Origin: Flavobacterium limicola
GTDB taxonomy: Bacteria; Bacteroidota; Bacteroidia; Flavobacteriales; Flavobacteriaceae
DNA: 64,000 nucleotides
Reading direction: 5' to 3'
NCBI RefSeq assembly: GCF_003634755.1
Contig: NZ_RBXA01000001.1
Coordinates: 372,001-436,000 of the forward strand
Part shown: piece after piece, positions 26,536 to 36,440 of the stretch
Layout: each line of letters opens with the position of its first letter
Numbering within the stretch: position 1 is the stretch's first letter
Made by a program: the position numbers and the translations under genes
The notes under the pieces: model-generated
Databases searched by the model: none
Told to the model about the DNA's origin: nothing
Seen by the model: only the letters and a program-made list of their open reading frames with translations

Positions 26536-28845
26536 ATGGCTATCAAAAAAAACAATAATCAGGCAAAGAACATTGATAAAGACATCAATTACTACAAAAA
26601 TAAATTTTGGAAAATCTTCTTTATCGGCTTAGGTGGCATCGGTTTGTTTTTCTTATTTGCTTCATGGGGGCTTTTCGGCTCGATGCCTTCTTTTGAAGAT
26701 TTAGAAAATCCTGATTCAAATTTAGCAACCGAAATTATTTCGGCTGACGGAGTAGTTTTGGGTAAATATTTTGAGAAAAACAGATCTCAATTAAAGTATT
26801 CTGACTTACCTAAAAATCTGATAGAAGCTTTAATCGCTACGGAAGACGCTCGTTTTTATGAGCATTCCGGTATTGATGGCAGAGGAACTTTGAGAGCGAT
26901 TTCCAGTTTTGGAACCAGCGGTGGAGCGAGTACATTAACACAGCAATTAGCCAAACAATTGTTTCACGGGGAGGGTTCAAAATTTTTACCTTTTAGAATC
27001 GTTCAAAAAATCAAAGAATGGATTATCGCCATTCGATTAGAAAGACAATATACTAAAAATGAAATCATCGCCATGTATTGCAATGTATATGATTTTGGAA
27101 ATAATTCTGTTGGGGTAAGTTCTGCAGCAAAAACCTATTTTTCTAAAGAACCGAAGGATTTAACCATCAGCGAATCGGCAATATTGGTTGGAATGTTCAA
27201 AAACTCTGGTTTATACAATCCTATAAGAAACCCTGAAGGAGTAACAAACCGCAGAAATGTTGTGCTTTCGCAAATGGAAAAAGGAAAAATTATTACAGAA
27301 GCTGAAAAGGAACGATTACAAAGTTTACCTATTAAGTTGAATTTCAAATTAGAAACTCATAAAGAAGGAACGGCTACTTATTTTAGAGAATATCTTCGAG
27401 ATTACATGAAAAAATGGGCTGAAGAAAATAAAAAGCCGGATGGTTCTGATTACGATATTTACAAAGATGGTCTGAAAATTTACACCACAATCGATTCCAG
27501 AATGCAATTGCATGCCGAAGAAGCGGTTACGGCTCACATGGCAAACCTTCAAGAAGAGTTTTTTAATCAGTCCAAGGATAATAAAAACGCTCCTTTTGTA
27601 AATATTTCAACAGCAGAAACACAAAAAATATTGAATCAGGCCATGAAGTCATCTAACCGATGGGCTGTGATGAAATCCATGGATAAAAGCGATGAGGAAA
27701 TTATAAAATCGTTCAGCAAAAAAACAGAAATGACCGTATTTTCTTGGAAAGGAGAAAAAGATACCATTATGACACCGTTAGATTCTATCCGGTATTACAA
27801 ACACTTTTTACAATCCGGATTGATGGCAATGGAACCACAAACCGGTAATGTCAAAGCTTGGGTTGGCGGTATCAACTACAAATATTTCCAATACGATCAC
27901 GTAGGACAAGGTGCAAGACAAGTCGGTTCAACTTTCAAACCTTTCGTTTACGCAACAGCTATCGAACAATTGAACATGTCTCCATGTGACTCGATTGTTG
28001 ATGGACCATTTGTAATCAGAAAAGGACGCCATCATGTTACCGAAGATTGGGAACCTAGAAATTCAGACAACAAATACCGTGGAATGGTTACCTTAAAAAG
28101 AGGTTTGGCGAATTCCATAAATACGGTATCGGCAAAATTAATTGATAAAGTGGGCCCGGAAGCAGTAATTGATTTAACCCATAAATTAGGCGTAAAATCC
28201 GAAATTGTAAACCAACCTTCCATTGCGTTAGGAGCAGTTGAAATAACGGTTGAAGACATGGTTGCCGCATACAGTACTTTTGCCAATCAAGGTGTTTATA
28301 TGAAACCTCAATTTATATCTAAAATTGAAGATAAAAGTGGTGTTATCATCTATGAACCAATCCCTGAATCACATGATGTTTTAAATAAAGACATCGCTTA
28401 TGCAGTTATCAAATTACTGGAAGGTGTAACCGAAGGCGGTTCTGGAGACCGTTTGCGCACCACTGGCGGCGGTAACGGAGACAACCGCTGGACCGGTTAT
28501 CCGTATTCGTTTAAAAATCCTATTGCAGGAAAAACAGGTACCACACAAAACCAATCCGATGGTTGGTTCATGGGAATGGTTCCTAATCTTGTAACTGGAG
28601 TTTGGGTAGGTTGTGAGGATCGTTCAGCACGTTTCAAAAGCATTACTTATGGCCAGGGAGCCACAGCCGCATTGCCGGTTTGGGGATATTTCATGAAATT
28701 GTGTTATGCTGATCCTGCCCTTAAAGTTTCTAAGGAAGCCTTTGAAAGACCCGCAAATCTCTCTATAAAAGTAGACTGCTACGTTCCTAAAAAGGTAATA
28801 GACACGACAGCCGTAGAGCAAGATACCGAAGAGTTTGAATTGTAA
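26536..28845 (+). CDS. Class A penicillin-binding protein 1A
   Basis: A 769-residue bifunctional peptidoglycan synthase. TM anchor at about 25-45. The GT51 glycosyltransferase domain (about 65-245) has catalytic Glu103 in ATEDARFYEH and ASTLTQQLAKQL. The transpeptidase domain (about 400-720) has the nucleophile Ser465 in STFK, SIN at 527-529 and KTGTT at 666-670. It polymerises and cross-links glycan strands at the outer face of the inner membrane. Downstream of gldH in the same operon. Confidence 0.95.
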   Translation: MAIKKNNNQAKNIDKDINYYKNKFWKIFFIGLGGIGLFFLFASWGLFGSMPSFEDLENPDSNLATEIISADGVVLGKYFEKNRSQLKYSDLPKNLIEALIATEDARFYEHSGIDGRGTLRAISSFGTSGGASTLTQQLAKQLFHGEGSKFLPFRIVQKIKEWIIAIRLERQYTKNEIIAMYCNVYDFGNNSVGVSSAAKTYFSKEPKDLTISESAILVGMFKNSGLYNPIRNPEGVTNRRNVVLSQMEKGKIITEAEKERLQSLPIKLNFKLETHKEGTATYFREYLRDYMKKWAEENKKPDGSDYDIYKDGLKIYTTIDSRMQLHAEEAVTAHMANLQEEFFNQSKDNKNAPFVNISTAETQKILNQAMKSSNRWAVMKSMDKSDEEIIKSFSKKTEMTVFSWKGEKDTIMTPLDSIRYYKHFLQSGLMAMEPQTGNVKAWVGGINYKYFQYDHVGQGARQVGSTFKPFVYATAIEQLNMSPCDSIVDGPFVIRKGRHHVTEDWEPRNSDNKYRGMVTLKRGLANSINTVSAKLIDKVGPEAVIDLTHKLGVKSEIVNQPSIALGAVEITVEDMVAAYSTFANQGVYMKPQFISKIEDKSGVIIYEPIPESHDVLNKDIAYAVIKLLEGVTEGGSGDRLRTTGGGNGDNRWTGYPYSFKNPIAGKTGTTQNQSDGWFMGMVPNLVTGVWVGCEDRSARFKSITYGQGATAALPVWGYFMKLCYADPALKVSKEAFERPANLSIKVDCYVPKKVIDTTAVEQDTEEFEL

Positions 28846-28856
28846 AATTTTCATCT

Positions 28857-28938
28857 GGAGCTAATCCAGCTAACCGCTATATCTTTCTGGTCCTGAAAAA
28901 AATCAAGAACAGAAAGGATGTCGCTTTTATCTAGGCTA
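28857..28938 (-). ncRNA. Structured intergenic RNA element, copy 1 (Flavo-1-like)
   Basis: Read on the minus strand: TAGCCTAGATAAAAGCGACA at the 5' side, a stem CTTTCTG/CAGAAAG (28910-28916 with 28883-28889), and at the 3' side ATATAGCGGTTAGCTGG then ATTAGCTCC. The same layout with similar flanks but another stem sequence occurs at 37036-37134. Conserved flanks around a pairing-conserved stem point to a folded RNA. It resembles the Flavo-1 RNA motif of flavobacteria as I remember it; I could not run a covariance search. It lies between the PBP1A gene and the CoA transferase, antisense to both. Confidence 0.55.
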
Positions 28939-29033
28939 GGCTTTGGTTCTCAAAATTAAATTCTGTTGTTCTTGTATTATAAACAGACTTACTTCTTCAT
29001 TAAATAAAATTCGACAAATAGCAACTCATTTTT

Positions 29034-29735
29034 ATGATTAACAAAAAAGTAAACAACGTTCAGGATGCCCTTCAAGGAATTGAAAACGGGATGACTATTA
29101 TGCTAGGCGGTTTCGGATTATGTGGTATTCCAGAAAATTCCATCGCCGAATTAGTAAAAAAAGGAACTACGGATTTAACGTGTATTTCAAACAATGCAGG
29201 TGTTGATGATTTTGGTCTTGGATTGCTTTTGCAAAAGCGCCAAATCAAAAAAATGATTTCTTCTTATGTAGGCGAAAATGCCGAATTTGAACGCCAAATG
29301 CTTTCTGGAGAACTCGAAGTGGATCTTATTCCTCAAGGAACTTTAGCGGAGCGTTGTCGTGCAGCACAAGCCGGAATTCCCGCTTTTTTTACACCCGCCG
29401 GATATGGAACTGAAGTAGCCGAAGGTAAAGAAGTCCGCGAATTCAATGGAAAAATGCATGTTATGGAACACGCTTTCAAAGCTGATTTTGCCATCGTAAA
29501 AGCATGGAAAGGTGACGAAGCCGGAAATCTAGTTTTCAAAGGAACCGCAAGAAACTTCAACCCTTGCATGGCCGGAGCAGCAAAAATAACCATAGCCGAA
29601 GTAGAAGAATTATTGCCTGCAGGAAGTTTAGATCCAAACGAAATTCATATTCCTGGAATACTTGTAAATAGAATTTTTCAAGGTGTGAAATATGAGAAAA
29701 GAATTGAACAAAGAACCGTGAGAAAAATTTTCTAA
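29034..29735 (+). CDS. scoA: 3-oxoacid CoA-transferase subunit A
   Basis: A 233-residue subunit of a class I CoA transferase. Signatures: [11 protein letters not shown] (about 21-31), [29 protein letters not shown] and [19 protein letters not shown]. With subunit B it moves CoA between succinyl-CoA and acetoacetate (or a similar 3-oxoacid), linking ketone/branched-chain degradation to the TCA cycle. Two bases separate it from scoB. Confidence 0.92.
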   Translation: MINKKVNNVQDALQGIENGMTIMLGGFGLCGIPENSIAELVKKGTTDLTCISNNAGVDDFGLGLLLQKRQIKKMISSYVGENAEFERQMLSGELEVDLIPQGTLAERCRAAQAGIPAFFTPAGYGTEVAEGKEVREFNGKMHVMEHAFKADFAIVKAWKGDEAGNLVFKGTARNFNPCMAGAAKITIAEVEELLPAGSLDPNEIHIPGILVNRIFQGVKYEKRIEQRTVRKIF

Positions 29736-29737
29736 TT

Positions 29738-30397
29738 ATGGCTTTAGATAAAAATCAAATTGCAAAACGCATTGCAAAAGAATTAAAACACAACTACTAC
29801 GTGAATCTCGGAATCGGAATTCCAACATTAGTAGCTAATTATATTCCAGAAGGAATTGACGTTGAATTTCAAAGCGAAAACGGAATTCTTGGTATGGGTC
29901 CATTCCCTTTTGAAGGCGACGAAGACGCTGATTTAATCAACGCAGGAAAACAAACCATCACTACTTTGCCCGGAGCAAGTTTCTTTGACTCTGCATTCAG
30001 TTTTGGAATGATACGCGGACAACATGTTGACTTAACAATCCTTGGCGCTATGGAAGTGGCCGAAAATGGTGATATTGCCAACTGGAAAATCCCTGGTAAA
30101 ATGGTCAAAGGAATGGGAGGCGCAATGGATTTAGTAGCTTCTGCAGAGAATATTATTGTTGCGATGATGCACGTTAATAAAGCCGGAGAATCTAAAATAC
30201 TTAAAAGATGTACTTTACCATTGACTGGCGTGGGTTGCGTTAAAAAAGTAGTAACAGAATTAGCCGTATTAGAAATAACACCAAAAGGTTTCAAACTATT
30301 GGAACGCGCACCAGGTGTAACCGTAGAACATATCATCGCTTCTACTGAAGCTGATTTAATTATTGAAGGTGAAATTCCGGAGATGGTTATTGATTAA
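29738..30397 (+). CDS. scoB: 3-oxoacid CoA-transferase subunit B
   Basis: A 219-residue subunit with the catalytic Glu in FQSENGILGMGP (about residue 47), which forms the glutamyl-CoA intermediate. Further signatures are NLGIGIPTLVANY near the N-terminus, GGAMDLVASA and the terminal EGEIPEM. Length is normal for the subfamily. Forms a heteromer with the product of the gene two bases upstream and ends at a strong terminator. Confidence 0.93.
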   Translation: MALDKNQIAKRIAKELKHNYYVNLGIGIPTLVANYIPEGIDVEFQSENGILGMGPFPFEGDEDADLINAGKQTITTLPGASFFDSAFSFGMIRGQHVDLTILGAMEVAENGDIANWKIPGKMVKGMGGAMDLVASAENIIVAMMHVNKAGESKILKRCTLPLTGVGCVKKVVTELAVLEITPKGFKLLERAPGVTVEHIIASTEADLIIEGEIPEMVID

Positions 30398-30415
30398 AAA
30401 TCATGTATCAATAGT

Positions 30416-30441
30416 AAAGGCAACTCAAATGAGTTGCCTTT
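30416..30441 (+). terminator. Terminator of scoAB
   Basis: AAAGGCAACTCA (30416-30427) and TGAGTTGCCTTT (30430-30441) form a perfect stem, with T residues to 30445. Confidence 0.92.
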
Positions 30442-30589
30442 TTTTGTTTATTTTAATAATAAGAAAGAATATAGTAATCTATTTTAACAAAAAAAATAAA
30501 CATTTTTAAAAAAAGTGTGGTAAAACCGTAAAATTAAACTCCAATAAATAAATAATTTTACAATCTGAAATTAACCAAAACTATACCAC

Positions 30590-33500
30590 ATGAAAACAAA
30601 ATTACTCGGAAAGATTATGCTCTTCGCTTCCGTTTCTTTTCTCGCATTGGAAACAAATGCCCAAGAAACTGACAAAAATGTAAAGCAAAAAATCACAGAT
30701 GAAAAAGGAGAACCTACTTTAATCCTTTTTAGCGAAAAGTCTATCTACAAGACTTCAGATTCTCAAAAAGTACTAAAAGAGCAATTAGGACTGAAAGAAA
30801 ATTCAAATTTTTCAAAAGTTAAAACCGAAACAGATGACTTGGGTTTTCTGCATGAAAAATTTCAACTATTCCATAAAGGATTAAAAGTAGAATTTTCAAC
30901 GTATTCATTGCATTCGAAAAAGTCAAAATTAGAATCGATGAATGGAGAATTTTACCAACTGGAAGACATTAACACCAATCCAGGTTTGACCTATGAACAA
31001 GCTCTTACTAAAGCAACTTCTCAAATTGGAGCAAAAGAATATCTTTGGGAAAAACCACTAGAAGCGGCTGCTATTGATTACACAAAACCTGCGGGTGAAT
31101 TGGTTTTACTTCCAATGATGGATGACGACAAGTCTAGCAAAAAAAACAACGACATTCGATTAGTCTATAAATTTGATATTTATGCCACTAATCCGGTAAG
31201 TCGTGGCGATGTATATATTGACGCTTTAACTGGAGAAATAGTATTCTATAATGCAACCATTAAACACTTAGGCGAATACAGCCATGGAAAACATAACCTT
31301 GCTGAAAAATCACACGGAACAATAGAAAAGTCACTATTTGTTGCCGCAAATGCAGCAACTCGTTATAGTAGCACACAAACCATTCAAACGGTATTAAGCG
31401 GTTCGTCTTATATTCTATCTGACAATACGCGTGGTAACGGAATAAACACTTTCAACATGAAAAAAGGAACCAGCTACACAGCAGCGGTTAACTTTACAGA
31501 TGCTGATAATAACTGGACTGCCGCTGAATTTAACAATACAAACAAAGACAATGGTGCTCTTGATGCGCATTGGGGTGCAGAAAAAACATACGACTACTTT
31601 TCTACCAAACATGCTAGAAACAGTTATGACAATGCAGGAGCCATCATAAAAAGTTATGTTCATTTTGATAATGCCTATGACAATGCATACTGGAATGGAA
31701 GTGTAATGACGTATGGCGACGGAAGCGGAACGTACTTTGACATTCTAACTTCTCTGGATGTCGCAGCCCATGAAATAGGACATGCAGTATGTGAAAAAAC
31801 AGCAAATCTGGCTTATCAAAGAGAATCAGGAGCCATGAATGAAGGGTTTTCTGATATCTGGGGCGCTTGTGTTGAATATTTTGCAGCACCTACAAAATCT
31901 ACCTGGTTAATTGGTGAAGATATTGAAAGAAGATCTGGTAAAACAGCTTTGCGTTCGATGAGTAATCCAAAATTAGAAGGACAACCTGACACCTATGGTG
32001 GAACAAACTGGAAAGTCATTAATTGTGGCACACCAACTCAAACAAATGATTATTGTGGTGTTCATACCAATAGCGGTGTTTTAAACCATTGGTTTTATAT
32101 TTTATCTGTTGGGAAAACAGGAACAAATGACATTGGAAGTTCATACAATGTTACCGGAATTACTATCGATAAAGCAGCAAAAATTGCTTACAGACTAGAA
32201 AGCGTTTACCTATCGGCCAACTCCACTTTTGCGAATGCAAGAACATTTGGAATTCAATCAGCAGTAGAGCTATATGGAGCAGGTTCCGCCGAAGTAATTG
32301 CCACTACAAATGCATTTTATGCAGTAGGTGTTGGAGCCGCTTATTCTGGTTCCACCGATACAGTTGCACCAACAGCACCGGCTAGTTTAGCAGCTGCAGG
32401 AACAACCTCATCTTCTACAAATTTATCATGGACTGCTGCTACAGATAATGTTGCCGTTACTGGATATTCAATTTATAACGGAGCAACTTTGGTGACAACC
32501 GTAACAGGATTAACTTATTCTGTAGCAGGATTAACAGCCAGCACCGCTTATACTTTCACCGTAAAAGCAAAAGATGCTGCCGGAAATTTATCTGTTGCAA
32601 GTAATGCCGTTGCCGTAACTACCACTGCAGCTACAGCAACGTATTGTGCTTCAAAAGGGAATAGTGTGGCGGATGAATATATCAGCAGAGTACAATTGGG
32701 AACTATCAATAACGCTTCAACAGGAGGAACGGGCTATAGCGATTTCATAGCAATTACAACGAATCTAACTAAAGGAAGTGCTTCCACTATTACTATTACA
32801 CCAACATGGACAGGAACCGCTTATGCAGAAGGATATGCCGTATGGATTGATTTAAACGGAGATAAAGATTTTGCAGATGCAGGCGAATTAGTTTGGAGCA
32901 AAACTGCTGCCACCACTACTCCAGCCACTGGTTCATTTACTGTTCCAACAACAGCTCTTACAGGTTCTACTAGAATGAGAGTTTCTATGAAATACAACGG
33001 AGTTCCTACTTCTTGTGAAGCGATATCTTATGGAGAAGTAGAAGATTACGCCGTTAATCTTATTACCGCAACTGCAGATACGCAAGCACCAACTGCGCCA
33101 ACAAGCCTTGCTGCTTCTGGAACTTCATCTACAACAACGACTCTTTCTTGGACTGCTTCTACAGATAATGTAGGTGTAACAGGATACGATGTGTACCAAG
33201 GAGCTACATTAAAAGCATCTGTGACAGGGACGACTTACGCAGTTTCAGGATTAACAGCCAGTACAGCTTATACTTTTGCAGTAAAAGCGAAAGATGCAGC
33301 GGGAAACACCTCTGCTTCAAGTAATGTGGTAAATGTAAACACATCAGGAACTGCACTTACCTATTGCGCATCTAAAGGAAACAGCGTAGCTGATGAGTAT
33401 ATCGATTATGTTTCTATTGGAGGAATTGCAAATACAACAGCCGGGAATGCAGGATATGGCAACTTTACCTCACAAGTTGGCAATCTACCTTATGGATCGA

Positions 33501-34069
33501 ATACAATCCTATTTAGTGCCGGATTCAGTGGTACCGCTTACACTGAATTCTGGAAAGTTTGGATTGATTACAACCAAAATGGTACTTTTGAAACTACTGA
33601 AGAAATGGTTTCTGGATCTTCTTCCAGCAGTACAAATCTATCGGGTACTTTTACAGTTCCAACATCAGCTTTGGCGGGACCAACTCGCATGAGAGTTTCA
33701 ATGAAATACAATGCTGCACAAACAGCTTGTGAAACTTTCTCTTACGGTGAAGTAGAAGATTATACCGTGACTATTGGTGGAACAGCTATTACAAGTTTTA
33801 CAACGACTAAAACTGCGAATGAATTAGGAAATGAAAATTCAATTTCTGATTTCTCAATGTATCCAAACCCTACCAACAATATTCTAAATGTTAGAATGGC
33901 TGACGGCAGAAATAGTTCTTATAAAGTGTATAACTTCCTTGGTCAGCAAGTTGATGCAGGTAAGCTTTCTGAAAACGGAATAAATGTTAGTCAATTAATA
34001 TCAGGGGTTTATATTCTTGAAGTTAATGATGGTCAAAAAACTGAAGCGAAGAAATTCATTAAAAACTAA
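30590..34069 (+). CDS. Secreted M4 metallopeptidase with FN3, GEVED and type IX sorting domains
   Basis: A 1159-residue extracellular protease. Signal peptide about 1-24 (TNAQ), FTP/PepSY propeptide (about 30-225), thermolysin-like M4 catalytic domain (about 255-580) with HEIGH at 394-398, third ligand Glu418 in MNEGFSD and HTNSGVLNH. Two units follow, each FN3 plus GEVED domain (about 590-829 and 830-1064; SYGEVEDY in both). A type A sorting domain ends the protein (about 1080-1159, FSMYPNPTNN ... KKFIKN). It should pass the outer membrane by type IX secretion and be attached or released at the surface. A single-gene unit ended by a strong terminator. Confidence 0.94.
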   Translation: MKTKLLGKIMLFASVSFLALETNAQETDKNVKQKITDEKGEPTLILFSEKSIYKTSDSQKVLKEQLGLKENSNFSKVKTETDDLGFLHEKFQLFHKGLKVEFSTYSLHSKKSKLESMNGEFYQLEDINTNPGLTYEQALTKATSQIGAKEYLWEKPLEAAAIDYTKPAGELVLLPMMDDDKSSKKNNDIRLVYKFDIYATNPVSRGDVYIDALTGEIVFYNATIKHLGEYSHGKHNLAEKSHGTIEKSLFVAANAATRYSSTQTIQTVLSGSSYILSDNTRGNGINTFNMKKGTSYTAAVNFTDADNNWTAAEFNNTNKDNGALDAHWGAEKTYDYFSTKHARNSYDNAGAIIKSYVHFDNAYDNAYWNGSVMTYGDGSGTYFDILTSLDVAAHEIGHAVCEKTANLAYQRESGAMNEGFSDIWGACVEYFAAPTKSTWLIGEDIERRSGKTALRSMSNPKLEGQPDTYGGTNWKVINCGTPTQTNDYCGVHTNSGVLNHWFYILSVGKTGTNDIGSSYNVTGITIDKAAKIAYRLESVYLSANSTFANARTFGIQSAVELYGAGSAEVIATTNAFYAVGVGAAYSGSTDTVAPTAPASLAAAGTTSSSTNLSWTAATDNVAVTGYSIYNGATLVTTVTGLTYSVAGLTASTAYTFTVKAKDAAGNLSVASNAVAVTTTAATATYCASKGNSVADEYISRVQLGTINNASTGGTGYSDFIAITTNLTKGSASTITITPTWTGTAYAEGYAVWIDLNGDKDFADAGELVWSKTAATTTPATGSFTVPTTALTGSTRMRVSMKYNGVPTSCEAISYGEVEDYAVNLITATADTQAPTAPTSLAASGTSSTTTTLSWTASTDNVGVTGYDVYQGATLKASVTGTTYAVSGLTASTAYTFAVKAKDAAGNTSASSNVVNVNTSGTALTYCASKGNSVADEYIDYVSIGGIANTTAGNAGYGNFTSQVGNLPYGSNTILFSAGFSGTAYTEFWKVWIDYNQNGTFETTEEMVSGSSSSSTNLSGTFTVPTSALAGPTRMRVSMKYNAAQTACETFSYGEVEDYTVTIGGTAITSFTTTKTANELGNENSISDFSMYPNPTNNILNVRMADGRNSSYKVYNFLGQQVDAGKLSENGINVSQLISGVYILEVNDGQKTEAKKFIKN
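32357..33780 (+). repeat. Tandem duplication of an FN3-GEVED unit inside the M4 gene
   Basis: Unit 1 starts at 32357 and unit 2 at 33077, an offset of 720 bases (240 codons). Long stretches remain close at DNA level, for example GGATTAACAGCCAG near 32526 and 33247. The FN3 parts are more alike than the GEVED parts. Confidence 0.75.
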
Positions 34070-34087
34070 TACGCTTCTAACCAAAAT

Positions 34088-34122
34088 AAAAGCCTCACAA
34101 CATTAAACATTGTGAGGCTTTT
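34088..34122. terminator. Bidirectional terminator
   Basis: AAAAGCCTCACAA (34088-34100) pairs with TTGTGAGGCTTTT (34110-34122). U-runs in both directions serve the convergent M4 and nucleoside-recognition genes. Confidence 0.92.
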
Positions 34123-34144
34123 TCATATATCTTAATTCCTATTC

Positions 34145-35584
34145 CTAAAAGAACCAAGTCGCCACAAAAATTGCTGTAATCACACAAATTACATCTACAA
34201 TAAGCATCGTTCCTAGTGCGTAACGTGTGTTTTTAATATTTACAGAACCAAAATAAACGGCTATCACATAAAAAGTACTTTCGGCACTACATTGAAAAAT
34301 ACTGCTCAATCTTGCCGTTAAAGAATCCGCTCCAAAAGTATTCATCGAATCAATCAAAAACCCTCTTGATCCTGCAGAACTAAAGGGACGAAGCAACGCA
34401 ACCGGCAAAGCATCTGTGATTTCTTTACTAACTCCCATATTTGAAAAAATGAAAGCAATCCAATTGCTTATAATTTCAAATAAACCACTGTTTCTAAATA
34501 AAGAAATAGCAACTAACATTCCTAAAACATAAGGAAAAATAGTCACTCCGGTTTTCACACCATTATTGGCTCCCACTACAAAGCTTTCGAAAACGGTAGT
34601 TGATGCTTCTGTAAATTTTTTCTCATTTATAAAGGAAAAAATTAAAGTAAAAGCAATAATTCCAATTAATATTAAAGCGGAAAGATTAGAGGTAAAATAG
34701 TTTTTTCCAATTAAATCCAAATGATTTACATACATCAACAAACCAACAATAGCAGCTATTAAAACCATCAATACAATAACCAAAGAAGCACTTTTAAAAT
34801 TGATTCTTTGTTTGATTCCAACAATTAAAAAGGCTGCAATAGTACCAATAAAAGAAGTGATAATACAAGGTAACATCACATCCGCAGGATTGCTAGCATT
34901 TGCCGCAGCACGATACCCTATAATAGATGTAGCGATTAAAGTAAGTCCCGAAGCATGCAAACACATAAACATAATTTGCGCATCACTGGCCTTGTCTTTC
35001 TCTGGATTTATTTCCTGTAAACTCTCCATGGCTTTTAGACCAAACGGAGTTGCAGCCGAATCCAATCCTAGAAAATTTGCAGCAAAGTTTAAGGTCATAT
35101 AAGAAATAGAAGGATGATTTTCGGGTATACTTGGGAACACTTTTACAAATACAGGACTCAATGCTTTAGCTAACTTTCCAGAAGCTCCTGAAATGATTAA
35201 AAGCTCCATCAATCCGCAGAAAAAAGCCAAATAAGCCATTAAAGGAAGGATTAAATCCAATAAAGTACTTTTACATGTTGGCAATAATCCATCTGATTTT
35301 TGAACGCCACTGTAAATTTTTACCGTTTTGTTTTTAAAAACATAAGTCGTGTCCGCATTTAGCGTGTCCCGATTGATAATCATGGTTTGTTCTGGTGCTT
35401 TTTTGATGCTGTCTTTAATAAAAGCAGGAAGTTCTTCGGCAAATTTCTCCGAAACTAGAATCGGATCATCTTTCTTTCCGTTCAAAACGTGGTCAATGGT
35501 ATAACTGTCTCCAGAAAACAAACTAAACACTACAAATACTATTGCTGAAATAAAAATGACCAACCAAAATCTACTCAATACCAT
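34145..35584 (-). CDS. SpmA-SpmB-like nucleoside-recognition membrane protein
   Basis: A 479-residue inner-membrane protein with two Gate/nucleoside-recognition halves fused. The first (about 120-270) has NFAANFLGLDSAATPFGLKAM, the SpmA pattern. The second (about 320-479) has GANNGVKTGVTIFPYVLGMLVA and ALLRPFSSAGSRG, the SpmB pattern. An extracytoplasmic insert of about 80 residues follows TM1 (residues about 27-105). In sporulating Firmicutes SpmA and SpmB are separate proteins of spore dehydration. In Bacteroidetes the fused form has no known spore role and may move nucleosides or ions. Function uncertain. Confidence 0.82.
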   Translation of the reverse strand: MVLSRFWLVIFISAIVFVVFSLFSGDSYTIDHVLNGKKDDPILVSEKFAEELPAFIKDSIKKAPEQTMIINRDTLNADTTYVFKNKTVKIYSGVQKSDGLLPTCKSTLLDLILPLMAYLAFFCGLMELLIISGASGKLAKALSPVFVKVFPSIPENHPSISYMTLNFAANFLGLDSAATPFGLKAMESLQEINPEKDKASDAQIMFMCLHASGLTLIATSIIGYRAAANASNPADVMLPCIITSFIGTIAAFLIVGIKQRINFKSASLVIVLMVLIAAIVGLLMYVNHLDLIGKNYFTSNLSALILIGIIAFTLIFSFINEKKFTEASTTVFESFVVGANNGVKTGVTIFPYVLGMLVAISLFRNSGLFEIISNWIAFIFSNMGVSKEITDALPVALLRPFSSAGSRGFLIDSMNTFGADSLTARLSSIFQCSAESTFYVIAVYFGSVNIKNTRYALGTMLIVDVICVITAIFVATWFF

Positions 35585-35645
35585 AATCTATAATTTTTGT
35601 AAATGTAATAAATCAATATCAATTGCAATAACAATGATATAATGC

Positions 35646-36359
35646 TTACACATGAATAATCTCATCTTCAATCAACAATTCTTCCCTGCGTAATCTCAAG
35701 AAAATCTGTGCCACGGCGATGGTATCTTTCTCACAATAAGTAACAATGCGGTCAATGTCTTTGTCTACATAAAACACATGTCCTACTTGGCTTCCGTCGA
35801 TATCGCCTTTTGGAGAAGGGATTCCAAGAACTTTACACATCAATTTTAAAGAAGTAAAATGTTTGTAATCGCCAAATTTCCATAATTCCAAAGTGTCTAA
35901 ATGTGGGATTTCCCATGGTTTTTTTCCAAATAAATTCAGCTTGTTCGGAATGGCAATTTGGTTGATAATCATGCGTCGGGCAAGGAACGGAATATCAAAT
36001 TCCTTAGCATTATGACCACACAAAACATGTTGAGGCTGATTGAAATGATTGTTCAGCAAATTATTAAAGTCCAACAATATTTTCTTTTCTTCTCCAAAGA
36101 AAGAAGTCACTCTAAAATTCCGAATATCGCCTTTGATAGTAAAATAACCCACCGAAATACAAACGATTTTCCCAAACTCGGCCCAAATTCCCGCACGGTC
36201 GTAAAAATCCTCCGGTGTGTATTCGTCTTTGCGCTGGTATTGGGTTTTATGCTCCCAAAGGTCTTTCATTTCAGCATCTAATGCATTGAAATCTTCGGCT
36301 TCCGGAACAGTTTCTATGTCGAGAAACAGAATGTTATTGAGGTTTATTTTTTCTATCAT
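35646..36359 (-). CDS. 3'-5' exonuclease (DnaQ/PolB-like)
   Basis: A 237-residue RNase H-fold exonuclease. ExoI is FLDIETVPE (Asp/Glu at about 14 and 16), ExoII is LCGHNAKEFDIPFLARR, and ExoIII is TYCEKDTIAVAQIFLRL (YxxxD). These four acidic residues bind the two catalytic metals. It matches the predicted PolB-associated 3'-5' exonuclease family that occurs as stand-alone proteins in Bacteroidetes. The substrate (DNA repair or RNA) is not readable. Single gene. Confidence 0.9.
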   Translation of the reverse strand: MIEKINLNNILFLDIETVPEAEDFNALDAEMKDLWEHKTQYQRKDEYTPEDFYDRAGIWAEFGKIVCISVGYFTIKGDIRNFRVTSFFGEEKKILLDFNNLLNNHFNQPQHVLCGHNAKEFDIPFLARRMIINQIAIPNKLNLFGKKPWEIPHLDTLELWKFGDYKHFTSLKLMCKVLGIPSPKGDIDGSQVGHVFYVDKDIDRIVTYCEKDTIAVAQIFLRLRREELLIEDEIIHV

Positions 36360-36360
36360 T

Positions 36361-36408
36361 TTATGGCACGCAGATGACGCGGATTTTAGATATTTGCACG
36401 GATTTTCT
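36361..36408. repeat. Flavobacterial intergenic repeat remnant
   Basis: GGCACGCAGATGACGCGGAT followed by GCACGGATTTTC resembles the short CACGCAGATgACnCnGAT...GCACGGATT units scattered between genes in many flavobacterial genomes. It lies directly upstream of the exonuclease start codon. Confidence 0.45.
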
Positions 36409-36440
36409 TAAACGAATATAGGGAATTTATTGACAAACAA

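Noticed and set aside
28883..28916. Stem CTTTCTG/CAGAAAG as terminator of the PBP1A operon
   Set aside because: No U-tract follows in the plus direction, and the stem is explained by the structured element shared with 37036-37134.
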